Assembly (NCBI RefSeq): GCF_900113455.1 | Contig: NZ_FOPI01000005.1 | Coordinates: 1 to 64,000, forward strand | DNA: 64,000 bases | Direction of reading: 5' to 3' | Origin: Ligilactobacillus ruminis DSM 20403 = NBRC 102161 | GTDB taxonomy: Bacteria; Bacillota; Bacilli; Lactobacillales; Lactobacillaceae | Shown: positions 1-9,290 of the stretch, one piece after another | Layout: each line of letters opens with the position of its first letter | How positions within the stretch are numbered: the stretch's first letter is position 1 | Translations under genes and position numbers: made by a program | Notes under the pieces: generated by a model | Databases searched by the model: none | Told to the model about the DNA's origin: nothing | Seen by the model: the letters and a program-made list of their open reading frames with translations, nothing else

Positions 1-97
1 TTCCATTGTGTTTATCACCTTTTACAATTTATGCACTAATTATAATATCCGATTTAAAATGAATCAGGAAAAAAGAAGCGCTGAGTGCTTCAAAATA

Positions 98-150
98 GGC
101 GATTCATCCCCCGCTTAGAGAAGTGGGGGCATTCTCGCCCCTTTAGGGTA
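98..150 (+). mobile_element. Relic right end of an IS200/IS605-type (TnpB) element
   Basis: A 9-bp stem (CCCCCGCTT / AAGTGGGGG, one G-U pair, AGAG loop, 108-129) lies inside an outer GGCGA/TCGCC pairing (98-102 with 135-139) and is followed by CCTTTAGGGTAAA. This arrangement is what I recall from the right ends of lactobacillar IS200/IS605-family elements, downstream of tnpB, where the hairpin also forms the 3' part of the element's guide RNA. No transposase frame is visible between base 1 and the hairpin, so this is either a solo end or the border of an element outside the window. The family call comes from memory of such ends, not from a search. Confidence 0.45.
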
Positions 151-193
151 AAATACAGTGCTTTTGATTTGACTTTTAGCATGATCAAATCTA

Positions 194-233
194 CAAAAAC
201 AGTCAGAGCCGATTAAGTTGCCGCTCTGACTGT
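194..233 (-). terminator. Rho-independent terminator of the binding-protein gene
   Basis: An 11-bp perfect stem (199-209 with 223-233) is followed on the minus strand by TTTTT. It sits about 50 bp after the stop codon of the binding lipoprotein gene, so that gene is probably transcribed alone. Confidence 0.9.
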
Positions 234-284
234 CCGTATTCTGATTTGAAGCTTTTTTGTCTTTTTTATCTCACCGTTTACTAA

Positions 285-1475
285 TCATTTAACCACATAT
301 CCTTTGGACGGCTTGCCATTTTCAAGCTTAACGATTGTGATTGCTTTTTTCGGATTGTGCTTTGCATCCATCGTCGTATCGCCCGTCACGCCCTTAAAGT
401 TTTTGATTTTCGCCAATCCTTGCTGAATCTTGACGGAATCAGCAGATTTTTCAGTTTCGATTGCCTGTTTGATCATATAAACGGAATCGTATGACAATGC
501 TGCAAACGTTGGCGAATCTTCACCGTACTTGTCCTTGTAAGCTTTGTTGTAAGATGCGACTTTCGGATTAGAGTTTGCAGTAAGTGCCGTGAAGGCCGTC
601 GTGTAATAAATGTCCGTTGCATTCTCTGCACCGGAGATTTTGACCATCTTGTCATCAGACATTCCGTCAGCGCCCATAATCGGCTGCTTGATTCCTGCTT
701 CACGCGCCTGCTTGATGATTGCTCCGCATTCCGTGTAGTATGCCGGAACGTATAAAACGTCAAACTTCTTGCTCTTGATTGAAGTTAAAACCGAATTGAA
801 GTTTTTGTCTCCGGCTTGGAAGTACTGAGTATCAACAACTGTCCCTTTGAAGTATTGCTTAAAGGCTTTGGCAATCCCGATGCCGTAGTCGCTCGAATTA
901 TCGGCTAAAATTGCTGCACGTTTGGCTTTAAGCGTTTCATATGCAAATTTTGCTGCAGAACTTCCTTGATAATCGCCTTTGAAATATGCTCGAAAGACAT
1001 ACGGATGAACTTTGCCGTTCTTATCAAGCGTAAAGTCAGGAGCAGTGGCCGATGCCGACAAAAACGGTACGCACATCTTATTTGCGGTCGGAATCGTTGC
1101 CGTTCCGTCATTTGTAGTTGCAGGACCGATCGTTGCGACAACCTTGTCCTGCGTTGTCAACTGCGTTGCAACCGAGGCACTGGTCGATGTCGAACTCTTG
1201 TTGTCACGATAAATCGCCTTGATCTTCTTCTTTTTTCCGTTGACGTTGACTCCCCCCCTAGCGTTGATTTCATCAACAGCAAGCTGAATGCCGTTTTTTT
1301 CCTGTTGCCCGTATCCGCCGGCTGCACCTGAAAGTTCCATGTTAACGCCTATTTTGATTGTATCGCCTGCCTGATTGCCTTTGGTTGCGGCCGACGTTTT
1401 CGAAGTACATCCTGCCATAAAAACCGAACACATCATAATTGCTGCTGCAAAGCCCGTCATTTTCTTAATTTTCAT
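285..1475 (-). CDS. Branched-chain amino acid-type ABC transporter substrate-binding lipoprotein
   Basis: A 396-residue extracellular solute-binding protein of the Leu/Ile/Val-binding (Peripla_BP_6, LivJ-like) family. I place the start at the ATG at 1475, with AAGGGG upstream, because it directly begins a lipoprotein signal (MKIKK, hydrophobic stretch, lipobox MAGC near residues 20-23). A longer in-frame start exists but runs through the leader attenuator. The mature part opens with DTIKIGVNMELSGAAGGYG, the usual first strand and ligand loop of the family. The lipoprotein would be anchored outside the membrane and hand substrate to a LivHMGF-type permease. No permease or ATPase gene adjoins it and a terminator follows, so it is an orphan receptor here. 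The leucine-codon leader upstream supports leucine or a branched-chain amino acid as ligand. Specificity is inferred. Confidence 0.88.
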   Translation of the reverse strand: MKIKKMTGFAAAIMMCSVFMAGCTSKTSAATKGNQAGDTIKIGVNMELSGAAGGYGQQEKNGIQLAVDEINARGGVNVNGKKKKIKAIYRDNKSSTSTSASVATQLTTQDKVVATIGPATTNDGTATIPTANKMCVPFLSASATAPDFTLDKNGKVHPYVFRAYFKGDYQGSSAAKFAYETLKAKRAAILADNSSDYGIGIAKAFKQYFKGTVVDTQYFQAGDKNFNSVLTSIKSKKFDVLYVPAYYTECGAIIKQAREAGIKQPIMGADGMSDDKMVKISGAENATDIYYTTAFTALTANSNPKVASYNKAYKDKYGEDSPTFAALSYDSVYMIKQAIETEKSADSVKIQQGLAKIKNFKGVTGDTTMDAKHNPKKAITIVKLENGKPSKGYVVK

Positions 1476-1536
1476 ATGGAACCAAACCCCTTCATAAGTT
1501 GTACTCTGATTAATTAATTTTCGAATCGGCGGGAAT

Positions 1537-1600
1537 AAAAAAAGCCCTCGTTCCGACAAGCTGGAACGAAGACTTTTTAAACCCCGGGAGCCCTCATTCC
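1537..1600 (-). promoter_or_regulatory. Transcription attenuator (terminator/antiterminator) in the binding-protein leader
   Basis: On the minus-strand RNA, segment 3 (1563-1574) can pair with segment 4 (1543-1554) and is followed by a run of seven U, giving a terminator. The same segment 3 can instead pair over 12 bp with segment 2 (1589-1600). Segments 2 and 4 are near-copies (GGAATGAGGGCT and GGAACGAGGGCT), the hallmark of competing helices. Segment 2 can also pair with segment 1 (1665-1679), which contains the Leu codons of the leader peptide. Ribosome stalling at those codons would free segment 2 to block termination. The pairings are seen directly; the regulation is inferred from known peptide attenuators. 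Confidence 0.85.
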
Positions 1601-1649
1601 AAGCGTACTCAAACAAGGACCCACCAACATAAGATGTCAATCTCTTACG

Positions 1650-1733
1650 TCAACGAATCCTTGCGAATAGTAGGAGGGCACGAGAAGAAGCGCCTTGAAA
1701 CATATTTGATTTTTTAAATTTGATAAATCCCAT
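1650..1733 (-). CDS. 27-codon leader peptide with Leu-Leu-Leu control codons
   Basis: A short reading frame starts at ATG 1733 behind AAAGGAG (8-nt spacing) and ends in TGA at 1650. The peptide begins MGFIKFKKSN and ends ALLLFARIR, with the consecutive leucine codons CTC CTA CTA followed by Phe and a late Ile. It lies between a consensus promoter and a terminator/antiterminator pair, and its Leu codons fall inside the RNA segment able to pair with the antiterminator. This is the layout of a leader peptide for leucine-responsive attenuation. The peptide itself probably has no function after translation. Confidence 0.85.
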   Translation of the reverse strand: MGFIKFKKSNMFQGASSRALLLFARIR

Positions 1734-1783
1734 TTCAATCGCTCCTTTCATAATTAATTTCCTGTATCGATTTGAATAATGTC

Positions 1784-1812
1784 ATTATAATTACAAATGA
1801 ATTAATTGTCAA
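1784..1812 (-). promoter_or_regulatory. Sigma-A promoter of the leader/binding-protein transcript
   Basis: A perfect TTGACA (-35, 1807-1812) and TATAAT (-10, 1784-1789) are separated by 17 bp on the minus strand. The expected transcription start near 1777 gives an untranslated leader of about 300 nt that includes the peptide and the attenuator. Confidence 0.92.
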
Positions 1813-1889
1813 TGTGTTTTTTGTAATTTTATGTGATTATTTACATCGTTTATTTTAACAGGCAAAAAATTATTCTGAATTTATCCAAA

Positions 1890-1936
1890 AGAAAAAGGTT
1901 CCCAAAATTCTTTCATAAGAATTTGGAAACCTTAAA
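1890..1936 (-). terminator. Terminator of the rplU-prp-rpmA operon
   Basis: A long hairpin (arms around AAGGTTTCC and GGGAACCTT, extended by AAATTCTT/AAGAATTT) is followed by TTTTTCTTTT on the minus strand, just past the rpmA stop. Confidence 0.88.
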
Positions 1937-1943
1937 CATTTAA

Positions 1944-2225
1944 TTAGTCAGCAACAGGGTAAACAGATACCTGTTTCTTGTCGCGACCTTTGCGTTCAAA
2001 TTTAACAACGCCGGCTGTCTTGGCAAACAAAGTATTGTCACCGCCCATACCAACGTTTACGCCTGGGTAGATGTGAGTTCCGCGTTGACGGTAAAGAATT
2101 TCTCCACCGTTAACTGTTTGGCCGTCGGCACGCTTTGCGCCTAACCGCTTAGAACGTGAATCACGACCGTTTGATGTGGAACCGCCCCCCTTTTTGTGGG
2201 CGAAGAATTGCAAGTTCATAAACAT
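1944..2225 (-). CDS. rpmA: 50S ribosomal protein L27
   Basis: A 93-residue L27, which lines the peptidyl-transferase region of the 50S subunit. The protein begins [16 protein letters not shown]. Firmicute L27 carries such an N-terminal extension, and it is removed after the FF pair by the protease Prp, whose gene is immediately upstream. I chose the first of two close ATGs (2225) because it lies 10 nt from AGGAGG; the second (2219) is also possible. It is the last gene of rplU-prp-rpmA and is followed by a strong terminator. Confidence 0.97.
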   Translation of the reverse strand: MFMNLQFFAHKKGGGSTSNGRDSRSKRLGAKRADGQTVNGGEILYRQRGTHIYPGVNVGMGGDNTLFAKTAGVVKFERKGRDKKQVSVYPVAD

Positions 2226-2251
2226 ATCGAGTGCACCTCCTCTGTGCAAAA

Positions 2252-2572
2252 CTATTTCACATGTATATATTCATGATATGAAATTTCAATGTCGCGCAAG
2301 CCTAATTCAAGGCTTTCAAGCAATAATTGAACTTTTGGGTCGTCCAAATCAGAATCATCAACAGAAACTTTCATGAAACCGCCGTTCAAATCATCCAATT
2401 CCTTTTCCAAAACAACCCCGGCAAGTTTCTCCAGACTATTGATCGTATTGATCGACAATACCGAAACTGCCGCACACACAATATCTTGACCATATTCTCC
2501 TGAATCAGCATGACCGCTCAGCTCAAAACCGCTGAGCCGCGAATCTTTACGAAACAAGCATGCATTAATCAT
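2252..2572 (-). CDS. prp: Ribosomal-processing cysteine protease Prp
   Basis: A 106-residue member of the Prp (YsxB/DUF464) family, which cleaves the N-terminal extension of L27. The predicted catalytic pair is His21 (in [10 protein letters not shown]) and Cys33 (in DIVCAAVS), spaced as in the family. The start at 2572 has AGGAG nine nucleotides upstream. It sits between rplU and its substrate gene rpmA, the usual order. The substrate gene retains the cleavable LQFF sequence, so processing is expected to be active in this organism. Confidence 0.95.
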   Translation of the reverse strand: MINACLFRKDSRLSGFELSGHADSGEYGQDIVCAAVSVLSINTINSLEKLAGVVLEKELDDLNGGFMKVSVDDSDLDDPKVQLLLESLELGLRDIEISYHEYIHVK

Positions 2573-2590
2573 CTTGAAATGCTCCTGAAA

Positions 2591-2899
2591 TTATGCGTTG
2601 ATTGCATCGATAACAACCTTCGTGTATGGTTGACGATGACCTTGCTTTGTGTGTTGATGCTTCTTTGGCTTGTACTTGAAAGTTACGACCTTCTTTTCGC
2701 GGCCTTGCTTTTCGACAGTACCTTCAACCGTGGCACCTTCAACAAATGGCGTTCCGATAACGGTCTTTTCGCCACCTACCAAAACAACTTTGTCAAAAAC
2801 AACTTTTTCGCCGGCTTCGTTTGCAAGCTTTTCAACGTAGATTGCTTGACCAGCTTCTACCTTGAGTTGCTTACCGCCTGTTTGAATAATTGCGTACAT
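2591..2899 (-). CDS. rplU: 50S ribosomal protein L21
   Basis: A 102-residue L21 beginning [18 protein letters not shown], a domain II-binding protein of the large subunit. The start at 2899 is set by AGGAGG nine nucleotides upstream; the frame stays open further upstream but that part is leader. It is the first gene of rplU-prp-rpmA, with its own promoter at 3017-3045 and a 110-nt leader that may be the L21 autoregulatory RNA. Confidence 0.97.
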   Translation of the reverse strand: MYAIIQTGGKQLKVEAGQAIYVEKLANEAGEKVVFDKVVLVGGEKTVIGTPFVEGATVEGTVEKQGREKKVVTFKYKPKKHQHTKQGHRQPYTKVVIDAINA

Positions 2900-3010
2900 G
2901 TATGTGCACCTCCTTATATGATTCTTAGACTCGCCGTAATGTAGTGATTCGTAAAACGAATGCTTTGACTTAAAACGTGCGGTTGCAGCTGTGACATGCA
3001 CAAATACAAC
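2900..3010 (-). promoter_or_regulatory. Probable L21 ribosomal leader RNA
   Basis: About 110 nt separate the rplU promoter from its start codon. This transcribed segment contains GCGAGTCTAAGAATC just before the AGGAGG, similar in position and wording to the conserved L21 leader element of Firmicutes as I remember it. Autoregulation by L21 is an inference; a covariance-model search would decide. Confidence 0.5.
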
Positions 3011-3016
3011 GTTAAT

Positions 3017-3045
3017 ATGATAACAAGTTTTTCTTGCTTAGTCAA
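3017..3045 (-). promoter_or_regulatory. Promoter of rplU-prp-rpmA
   Basis: TTGACT (3040-3045) and TATCAT (3017-3022) lie 17 bp apart on the minus strand, directly after the rplS terminator. Confidence 0.8.
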
Positions 3046-3049
3046 GCAA

Positions 3050-3086
3050 AAATAAAAAGAGTCGCGAAAAAAATCCGCAACCCTTT
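3050..3086 (-). terminator. rplS terminator
   Basis: A stem GGGTTGCG/CGCGACTC (two G-U pairs) is followed by TTTTTATTTTT on the minus strand, a few bases past the rplS stop. Confidence 0.82.
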
Positions 3087-3093
3087 TGTATAA

Positions 3094-3447
3094 TTACTTG
3101 CGACGTTCTGGAATACGAGCAGCCTTGCCGCGAAGTGCACGCAAGTAGTAAAGCTTTGCACGACGAACACGGCCCAAACGTACGACTTCAATCTTGTCAA
3201 CACGTGGCGTATGAAGCGGGAAAGTACGTTCAACGCCTACGCCGTTACTGATCTTGCGAACGGTGTATGTTTCAGAGATGCCTTCGCCACGACGCTTGAT
3301 AACAACGCCTTCGAAGATTTGGATACGTTCGCGCTTGCCTTCGACGATGCGTGCGTGAACACGTACCGTATCACCGGCGCGAAATTCTGGAATATCATTA
3401 CGCAATTGTGATTCCGTAATTTTTTTAATCAATGGATTTACTGACAT
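3094..3447 (-). CDS. rplS: 50S ribosomal protein L19
   Basis: A 117-residue L19 (starts [16 protein letters not shown], contains [12 protein letters not shown] and ends in a basic tail), located at the subunit interface. AAAGGAG precedes the ATG. In most Firmicutes rplS follows rpsP-rimM-trmD. Here those genes are absent upstream and rplS has its own promoter (3527-3555), with an unrelated PLD-ATPase gene next to it, so the usual cluster has been split. Confidence 0.97.
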   Translation of the reverse strand: MSVNPLIKKITESQLRNDIPEFRAGDTVRVHARIVEGKRERIQIFEGVVIKRRGEGISETYTVRKISNGVGVERTFPLHTPRVDKIEVVRLGRVRRAKLYYLRALRGKAARIPERRK

Positions 3448-3526
3448 TGGTTTTTCTCCTTTTCGTCGACATTCATGTCCAGTTGCAGCGGAATATCGTT
3501 AATCTTTGGCACATAAGCCAACAATT

Positions 3527-3555
3527 AGTTTATCACATCAGACAAATTCTGTAAA
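3527..3555 (-). promoter_or_regulatory. rplS promoter
   Basis: TTTACA (3550-3555) and TAAACT (3527-3532) are separated by 17 bp. The resulting leader of about 75 nt could hold an L19-type leader, which I cannot confirm by eye. Confidence 0.75.
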
Positions 3556-3582
3556 TATCATTTTAGAATTAAATCCGCTGTC

Positions 3583-5916
3583 TCAATCATCATGCCTGAA
3601 AAGATTTTTCAATTTGTATCCGAGTTTTTTTCGCATTCTTTTTTCTTCTTCTTGTTTTTTGACCTCTTGCTGCAATTTGAACTGAGTTTCCGCCATTGCT
3701 TTTCCTTGCTCGATTGCTTGAATCTTAGCAATTTTGATTTCATGTTCATCATGCGCCAAGCCTGTGTCTGCCCTGTATTTTTCACGCAAAACGCTGTTCC
3801 CGAGCCAACTGTCCATATTGTCGATCACGATCGACAAACCGGCATCGACTTGAGTCGGACAAATTTCAAGTTTCGCCGGCAGATAGTCGAAATAACGGCT
3901 TACCCCGTCTCTTCCCGGGAAACAGTCTTTCGGAATGAATGCCGTTTCATCTCCTTTGTTAAATGAAATCTTCTCCAAAACGTTCTTATCGCTTAAAAGC
4001 GCAAGCCAGTTTCTGCGGCCGTTGTCGTTTTTGATATCGTAGTTATCCGATTCAAAATAGCGTTTCATCCCGTCATACAGAGCGTGTTCCGACAAAAGGC
4101 CCTTAAACGCCTGCTTGACCGGATACAAAAAATCTTTTGAAAGATTTTCGTAGTCTTCATCAGAAACGTTGTCAAGCCAAGCATCTATCCAATACGTGAG
4201 ATAAAGAAACACCTGATTGCTCAGATCATTTTCAAAATGCGTCAATTGATTCGCTTCGCTTTTTGAAATCTGCCTGAATTGGTTCTCTTGCCCGAATGCA
4301 TATGCCCTTCGTCCAATTTGATGCGGAATCGAAAAATTATGATTTCGATCGTTCATCGCAATCAGCACCACGGGATGCGGTGCGCCTTTGTAAGTATTGG
4401 AAAGATACTTGAGCGGATTTTCGGCAGATTTCGACTGAATCAGGCCAATATTCGGATCATCAATGCAAATCGGAGTAATGGAACTTTTTGTCAGCATGTA
4501 TCTTTGAATGAATTCCCAAGTATTCTTGTTCATGACAAGCGGCGTTTCCGAAAAAGGATTCTTCTTCTCAGCTTCGGTCAGTTTCTGATTATTTGCCAGT
4601 TTCTCTTTGACTCCCGCCTTAAGTTTAAACATATCATCTTGCGCATTGACAATATGTTCTTTGCTTCCGATCGTCAAACACGAAACAATCTTCAAAAGCG
4701 TCGTTTTGCCCGTCTCTCCTTGGCCGATCAAGGCAGCAACAACCGGAACGTTCTCGACGATTCCGCCGTGCTCCGAAATTACCTTTCTGATTTTCCAAAT
4801 ATTGGCCGATTCTAAGACATACATCAAAAATGAAAATACGGCTTGCGATTCATCGTCCTGCTTATTGTCTCGATAAAAGAAGACAATGTCGCAAATATCT
4901 TTGACGTCTTGCTTGCTGATTTCGCATGGAGGAACAATCTTGTGCTGCACACTTGAACCATACATTGGCGTTTCAAAAATAGCCTTTTCGTCATCATCAT
5001 AAAGAAACAATGGTTTGGGATAATAGTCGGAAGCTTTAACATTTTCAAATACAAAGCGCTCGTTTGGATCTTCATCATGATACACGACATTCAGGAGTTT
5101 CTTTCTGAGCGGTTCATCGTCCATAACGGAAACTTTCTCTTTAGGAAACCCCTTTGAATCGTATATCAGGTTCAAAACTTCGATTGAATCACGCTTTTCT
5201 TTTTGAATCACGTCAAAATCGCGAATTTCCCCGTTGAGTTCCCTTTTTTCGGACAAAATTTCTTTAGCACTGATTCCGATTGGATTGTCAGCGTCAGTCA
5301 AGGCCGACACGGTCTCGTCAAGCAGATAGATTTTCTTTTCCTCAACCGTCGTTTTGCCCAAAAAACCGTTAATAATCTTTCGATCGGCAAAATCGGCTGA
5401 GCCGTCATAGATTTGATTAAAAATTGATTGATAAATTTCTTGATATAGTTTGTCCTCTTTCAAGCCGTAATCGCACAAAAGCATTTCAAAATTATCATGA
5501 AGCGCCTTTTCGCTGAGATTCATCGAACCTGAATATGCACGATATTTATTGCTGTCTTTTGAGTCTAAAATATACAGTTTGGTATGAACCAGCCGCTTGT
5601 GCGTGAATCTGATTGTCAAGCTGCCATCTTGAAGTCGATTTTTCATTTCCTCACTGCATTTTTCAAGAATTTTAAAGCGCTCACTGGTCATGCCTTCAAT
5701 GTAGTCAGCAACTCCGCTTTTAGCATTTCCGTCGCCCATTCCGATCACCAGACATATTTTTTGAAAGCGCGGAAACAGATATTTTTCAATCACGTCAATA
5801 TTTGCGTTAAACATCGTTCCATAGAACTCGTCAAATTCAGAGCCGTTACGATCGATGTCTTTAAAAAAATCATTCCCCAAATCTGCTATTTTTATGCGAT
5901 CTTTAATAACAACCAT
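3583..5916 (-). CDS. Phospholipase D-like nuclease / P-loop ATPase fusion, possible defence protein
   Basis: A 777-residue protein with two recognisable parts. Residues about 35-150 form a single PLD-type domain with the HKD motif H111-x-K113-x4-D118 and the following GSMN (130-133); one HKD per chain usually implies an active dimer. Residues about 385-550 form a P-loop NTPase: Walker A GQGETGKTT (398-406), Walker B-like ITPICIDDPN (D486/D487), a sensor Asn in VLIAMNDRN and Arg536/Arg537 as finger candidates, most like a superfamily 3 or AAA-type motor. The C-terminus is a charged coiled coil ending in a basic tail. It stands alone between rplS and pyk, where trmD would normally be near. HKD nucleases joined to ATPases are frequent in anti-phage and plasmid-restriction systems, but no partner gene is seen. 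Function is unassigned. Confidence 0.7.
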   Translation of the reverse strand: MVVIKDRIKIADLGNDFFKDIDRNGSEFDEFYGTMFNANIDVIEKYLFPRFQKICLVIGMGDGNAKSGVADYIEGMTSERFKILEKCSEEMKNRLQDGSLTIRFTHKRLVHTKLYILDSKDSNKYRAYSGSMNLSEKALHDNFEMLLCDYGLKEDKLYQEIYQSIFNQIYDGSADFADRKIINGFLGKTTVEEKKIYLLDETVSALTDADNPIGISAKEILSEKRELNGEIRDFDVIQKEKRDSIEVLNLIYDSKGFPKEKVSVMDDEPLRKKLLNVVYHDEDPNERFVFENVKASDYYPKPLFLYDDDEKAIFETPMYGSSVQHKIVPPCEISKQDVKDICDIVFFYRDNKQDDESQAVFSFLMYVLESANIWKIRKVISEHGGIVENVPVVAALIGQGETGKTTLLKIVSCLTIGSKEHIVNAQDDMFKLKAGVKEKLANNQKLTEAEKKNPFSETPLVMNKNTWEFIQRYMLTKSSITPICIDDPNIGLIQSKSAENPLKYLSNTYKGAPHPVVLIAMNDRNHNFSIPHQIGRRAYAFGQENQFRQISKSEANQLTHFENDLSNQVFLYLTYWIDAWLDNVSDEDYENLSKDFLYPVKQAFKGLLSEHALYDGMKRYFESDNYDIKNDNGRRNWLALLSDKNVLEKISFNKGDETAFIPKDCFPGRDGVSRYFDYLPAKLEICPTQVDAGLSIVIDNMDSWLGNSVLREKYRADTGLAHDEHEIKIAKIQAIEQGKAMAETQFKLQQEVKKQEEEKRMRKKLGYKLKNLFRHDD

Positions 5917-6079
5917 TTTTTCACCCCAATCTTAATTTAACCTGTGACATCCGCCTTTTGCGTTAATAATAATTATTTTATCTCAAAAATACGTTCGTTT
6001 AAAGTACAAATATAAAAAACATAATTTCAAAAAAGGCAATGCGAAATTACTTTTTAAACACGGTCCAATCATTGAAAAC

Positions 6080-6108
6080 AAAAAGACCAAGGGCTTTCAC
6101 CCTTGGTC
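6080..6108 (-). terminator. Terminator of pfkA-pyk
   Basis: A perfect stem GACCAAGGG/CCCTTGGTC with a short loop is followed by TTTTTG on the minus strand, downstream of pyk. Confidence 0.93.
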
Positions 6109-6150
6109 TCAATTTGATCAAATTAATTTTTTCGAACTTTAAACTGTCGA

Positions 6151-7911
6151 TTAAAGTGCGTTTGATGCACCATGGTAAACAATACCGCGACGGCTGTCAA
6201 CAGTTACGACTTCGCCATCAGAGATGAGCGATGTAGCATTCTTGGCACCAACGATGACAGGAATCCCCATTGAGATGCCGACAACGGCAGCATGTGATGT
6301 CAAACCGCCATTTTCAACGATCAAAGCTGAAGACTTTTCGATAGCTGGCAAGTAATCCTTGTCTGTCGTAGATGTAACAAGGATGCCGCCTTCAATAGCC
6401 TTCTTGTTTGCTTCGTCAGCTGATGAAGCAACAACCGTCTTGCCGATAACCGTTTCGTCACCAACACCTTGACCTTCAACCAACTTGGAGCCGATCAATT
6501 GAATCTTCATAACGTTTGTCGTACCCTTTTCGCCAACAGGAACACCGGCTGTGATAAGAATCAAATCGCCTTCCTTGGCAAAGCCGCACTTCTTAGCTTC
6601 TTCCGTTGCCAAGCTGAACATTTCATCTGTTGAAGATGGTGTTTCAGCAACAACAGGGTAAACGCCCCAGTTGATGGACAAGCCGCGACGTGTGCGTTCA
6701 TCGAACGTAACTGCCAAGATGTCTGCATCAGGACGGTACTTGGAAATCATTCGTGCCGTATGACCAGACTTCGTTGCAGCAACGATTGTCTTGATGTTCA
6801 AGTTGTCGGCTGCTTCAGCAACGGCACGACCGATTGCTTCCGTAACGTCCGTCTTGTCAAAGTCGTTCAAAGCAAATGTCTTGTGTTGACGCAATGCGTT
6901 TTCAGCCTTAACGTCGATACGAGCCATCGTTGCAACAGCTTCAACAGGGTAGTCACCGTTTGCGGATTCGCCGGAAAGCATCGTTGCATCCGTGCCGTCG
7001 AATACGGCATTAGCAACGTCAGAAGCTTCAGCACGTGTAGGACGTGGGTTTTCTTGCATTGAATCAAGCATTTGCGTAGCCGTGATGACAGGCATGCCCA
7101 AAGCATTGCACTTCTTAATCAAAGCTTTTTGTACCAAAGGAACGTTTTCTGCAGGAATTTCAACACCCATGTCACCACGAGCAATCATCAAACCATCAGA
7201 AACCTTGAGGATATCGTCGATGTTGTCGATACCTTCTTGTGATTCGATCTTAGGGAAGATTTGAACATGTTCCATGTGCTTTTCTTCCAAAAGTTCACGA
7301 ATGTCGAGAACGTCTTGCGGCTTACGTACGAATGATGCAGCGATGAAGTTGATTTCGTTATCCAAGCCGAAACGAATATCATCAGCATCTTTTTTCGTAA
7401 TGCCAGGAAGGTTGATGGAAACGCCAGGAGCATTGACACCCTTGCGTGAACCAAGAACACCTTCGTTCAAAACTTTACATAACAATTCATGGTTTGCTTC
7501 GTCTTTCTTTTCAACTTGCATGTCAATCAAGCCGTCATCAAAAAGAACATGGCCGCCTTCATGAACGTCATCATACAAGCCTGGGTATGTTACGGCAATC
7601 TTTTCATGCGTGCCTTCGATGGAATCATCCATGGAAATACGTACTTCATCACCGATTTCAAACTTGATCTTGCCTTCTTTTTGTACAGTCGTACGAATTT
7701 CGGCACCTTTAGTATCAAGCATGATACCAACCATCTTGCCTGTGATCTTTTCAGCTTGATGTACAAGATTGATACGACCCAAATGTTCTTCATGGTCACC
7801 ATGTGAGAAGTTGAAACGGAATACGTTAGCACCTGCTTCAATCAACTTGCAAATTGTATCCAAATCTGAACTAGCTGGTCCAAGTGTACTTACGATCTTG
7901 GTCTTTTTCAT
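6151..7911 (-). CDS. pyk: Pyruvate kinase with C-terminal PEP-utiliser domain
   Basis: A 586-residue cytosolic enzyme making pyruvate and ATP from phosphoenolpyruvate and ADP, the last ATP-yielding step of glycolysis. It has the N-terminal MKKTKIVSTLGPAS start, the FPKIESQEGIDN active-site segment and MIARGDMGVEIP. It is about 110 residues longer than the E. coli type: residues about 485-586 are a PEP-utiliser mobile domain with GGLTSHAAV. This is the usual form in Bacillus and lactobacilli, where the domain is thought not to be needed for catalysis. It follows pfkA by 66 bp and shares its transcript, with a terminator after it. Confidence 0.97.
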   Translation of the reverse strand: MKKTKIVSTLGPASSDLDTICKLIEAGANVFRFNFSHGDHEEHLGRINLVHQAEKITGKMVGIMLDTKGAEIRTTVQKEGKIKFEIGDEVRISMDDSIEGTHEKIAVTYPGLYDDVHEGGHVLFDDGLIDMQVEKKDEANHELLCKVLNEGVLGSRKGVNAPGVSINLPGITKKDADDIRFGLDNEINFIAASFVRKPQDVLDIRELLEEKHMEHVQIFPKIESQEGIDNIDDILKVSDGLMIARGDMGVEIPAENVPLVQKALIKKCNALGMPVITATQMLDSMQENPRPTRAEASDVANAVFDGTDATMLSGESANGDYPVEAVATMARIDVKAENALRQHKTFALNDFDKTDVTEAIGRAVAEAADNLNIKTIVAATKSGHTARMISKYRPDADILAVTFDERTRRGLSINWGVYPVVAETPSSTDEMFSLATEEAKKCGFAKEGDLILITAGVPVGEKGTTNVMKIQLIGSKLVEGQGVGDETVIGKTVVASSADEANKKAIEGGILVTSTTDKDYLPAIEKSSALIVENGGLTSHAAVVGISMGIPVIVGAKNATSLISDGEVVTVDSRRGIVYHGASNAL

Positions 7912-7977
7912 GAGTAAATTCTCTCCTTTGAAAAATTAAAAATGACTTTAAGTCTTCTTTATTAAAACTAACGTGAA

Positions 7978-9254
<1,277 letters not shown>

Positions 9255-9284
9255 CAAAAAAGAGGCCAGAACCCCTGACCTCTT
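9255..9284 (-). terminator. tsf terminator
   Basis: A stem AAGAGGTCAG/CTGGCCTCTT (one G-U) is followed by TTTTTTG on the minus strand, immediately after tsf. Confidence 0.93.
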
Positions 9285-9290
9285 AAAAAA

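Noticed and set aside
1476-1640. N-terminal extension of the binding lipoprotein
   Set aside because: The extra 55 residues run through the terminator/antiterminator leader. The lipoprotein signal and ribosome-binding site place the start at 1475.
6760-7806. Several plus-strand frames opposite pyk
   Set aside because: They are shadows of the pyk coding sequence with no ribosome-binding sites or family features.
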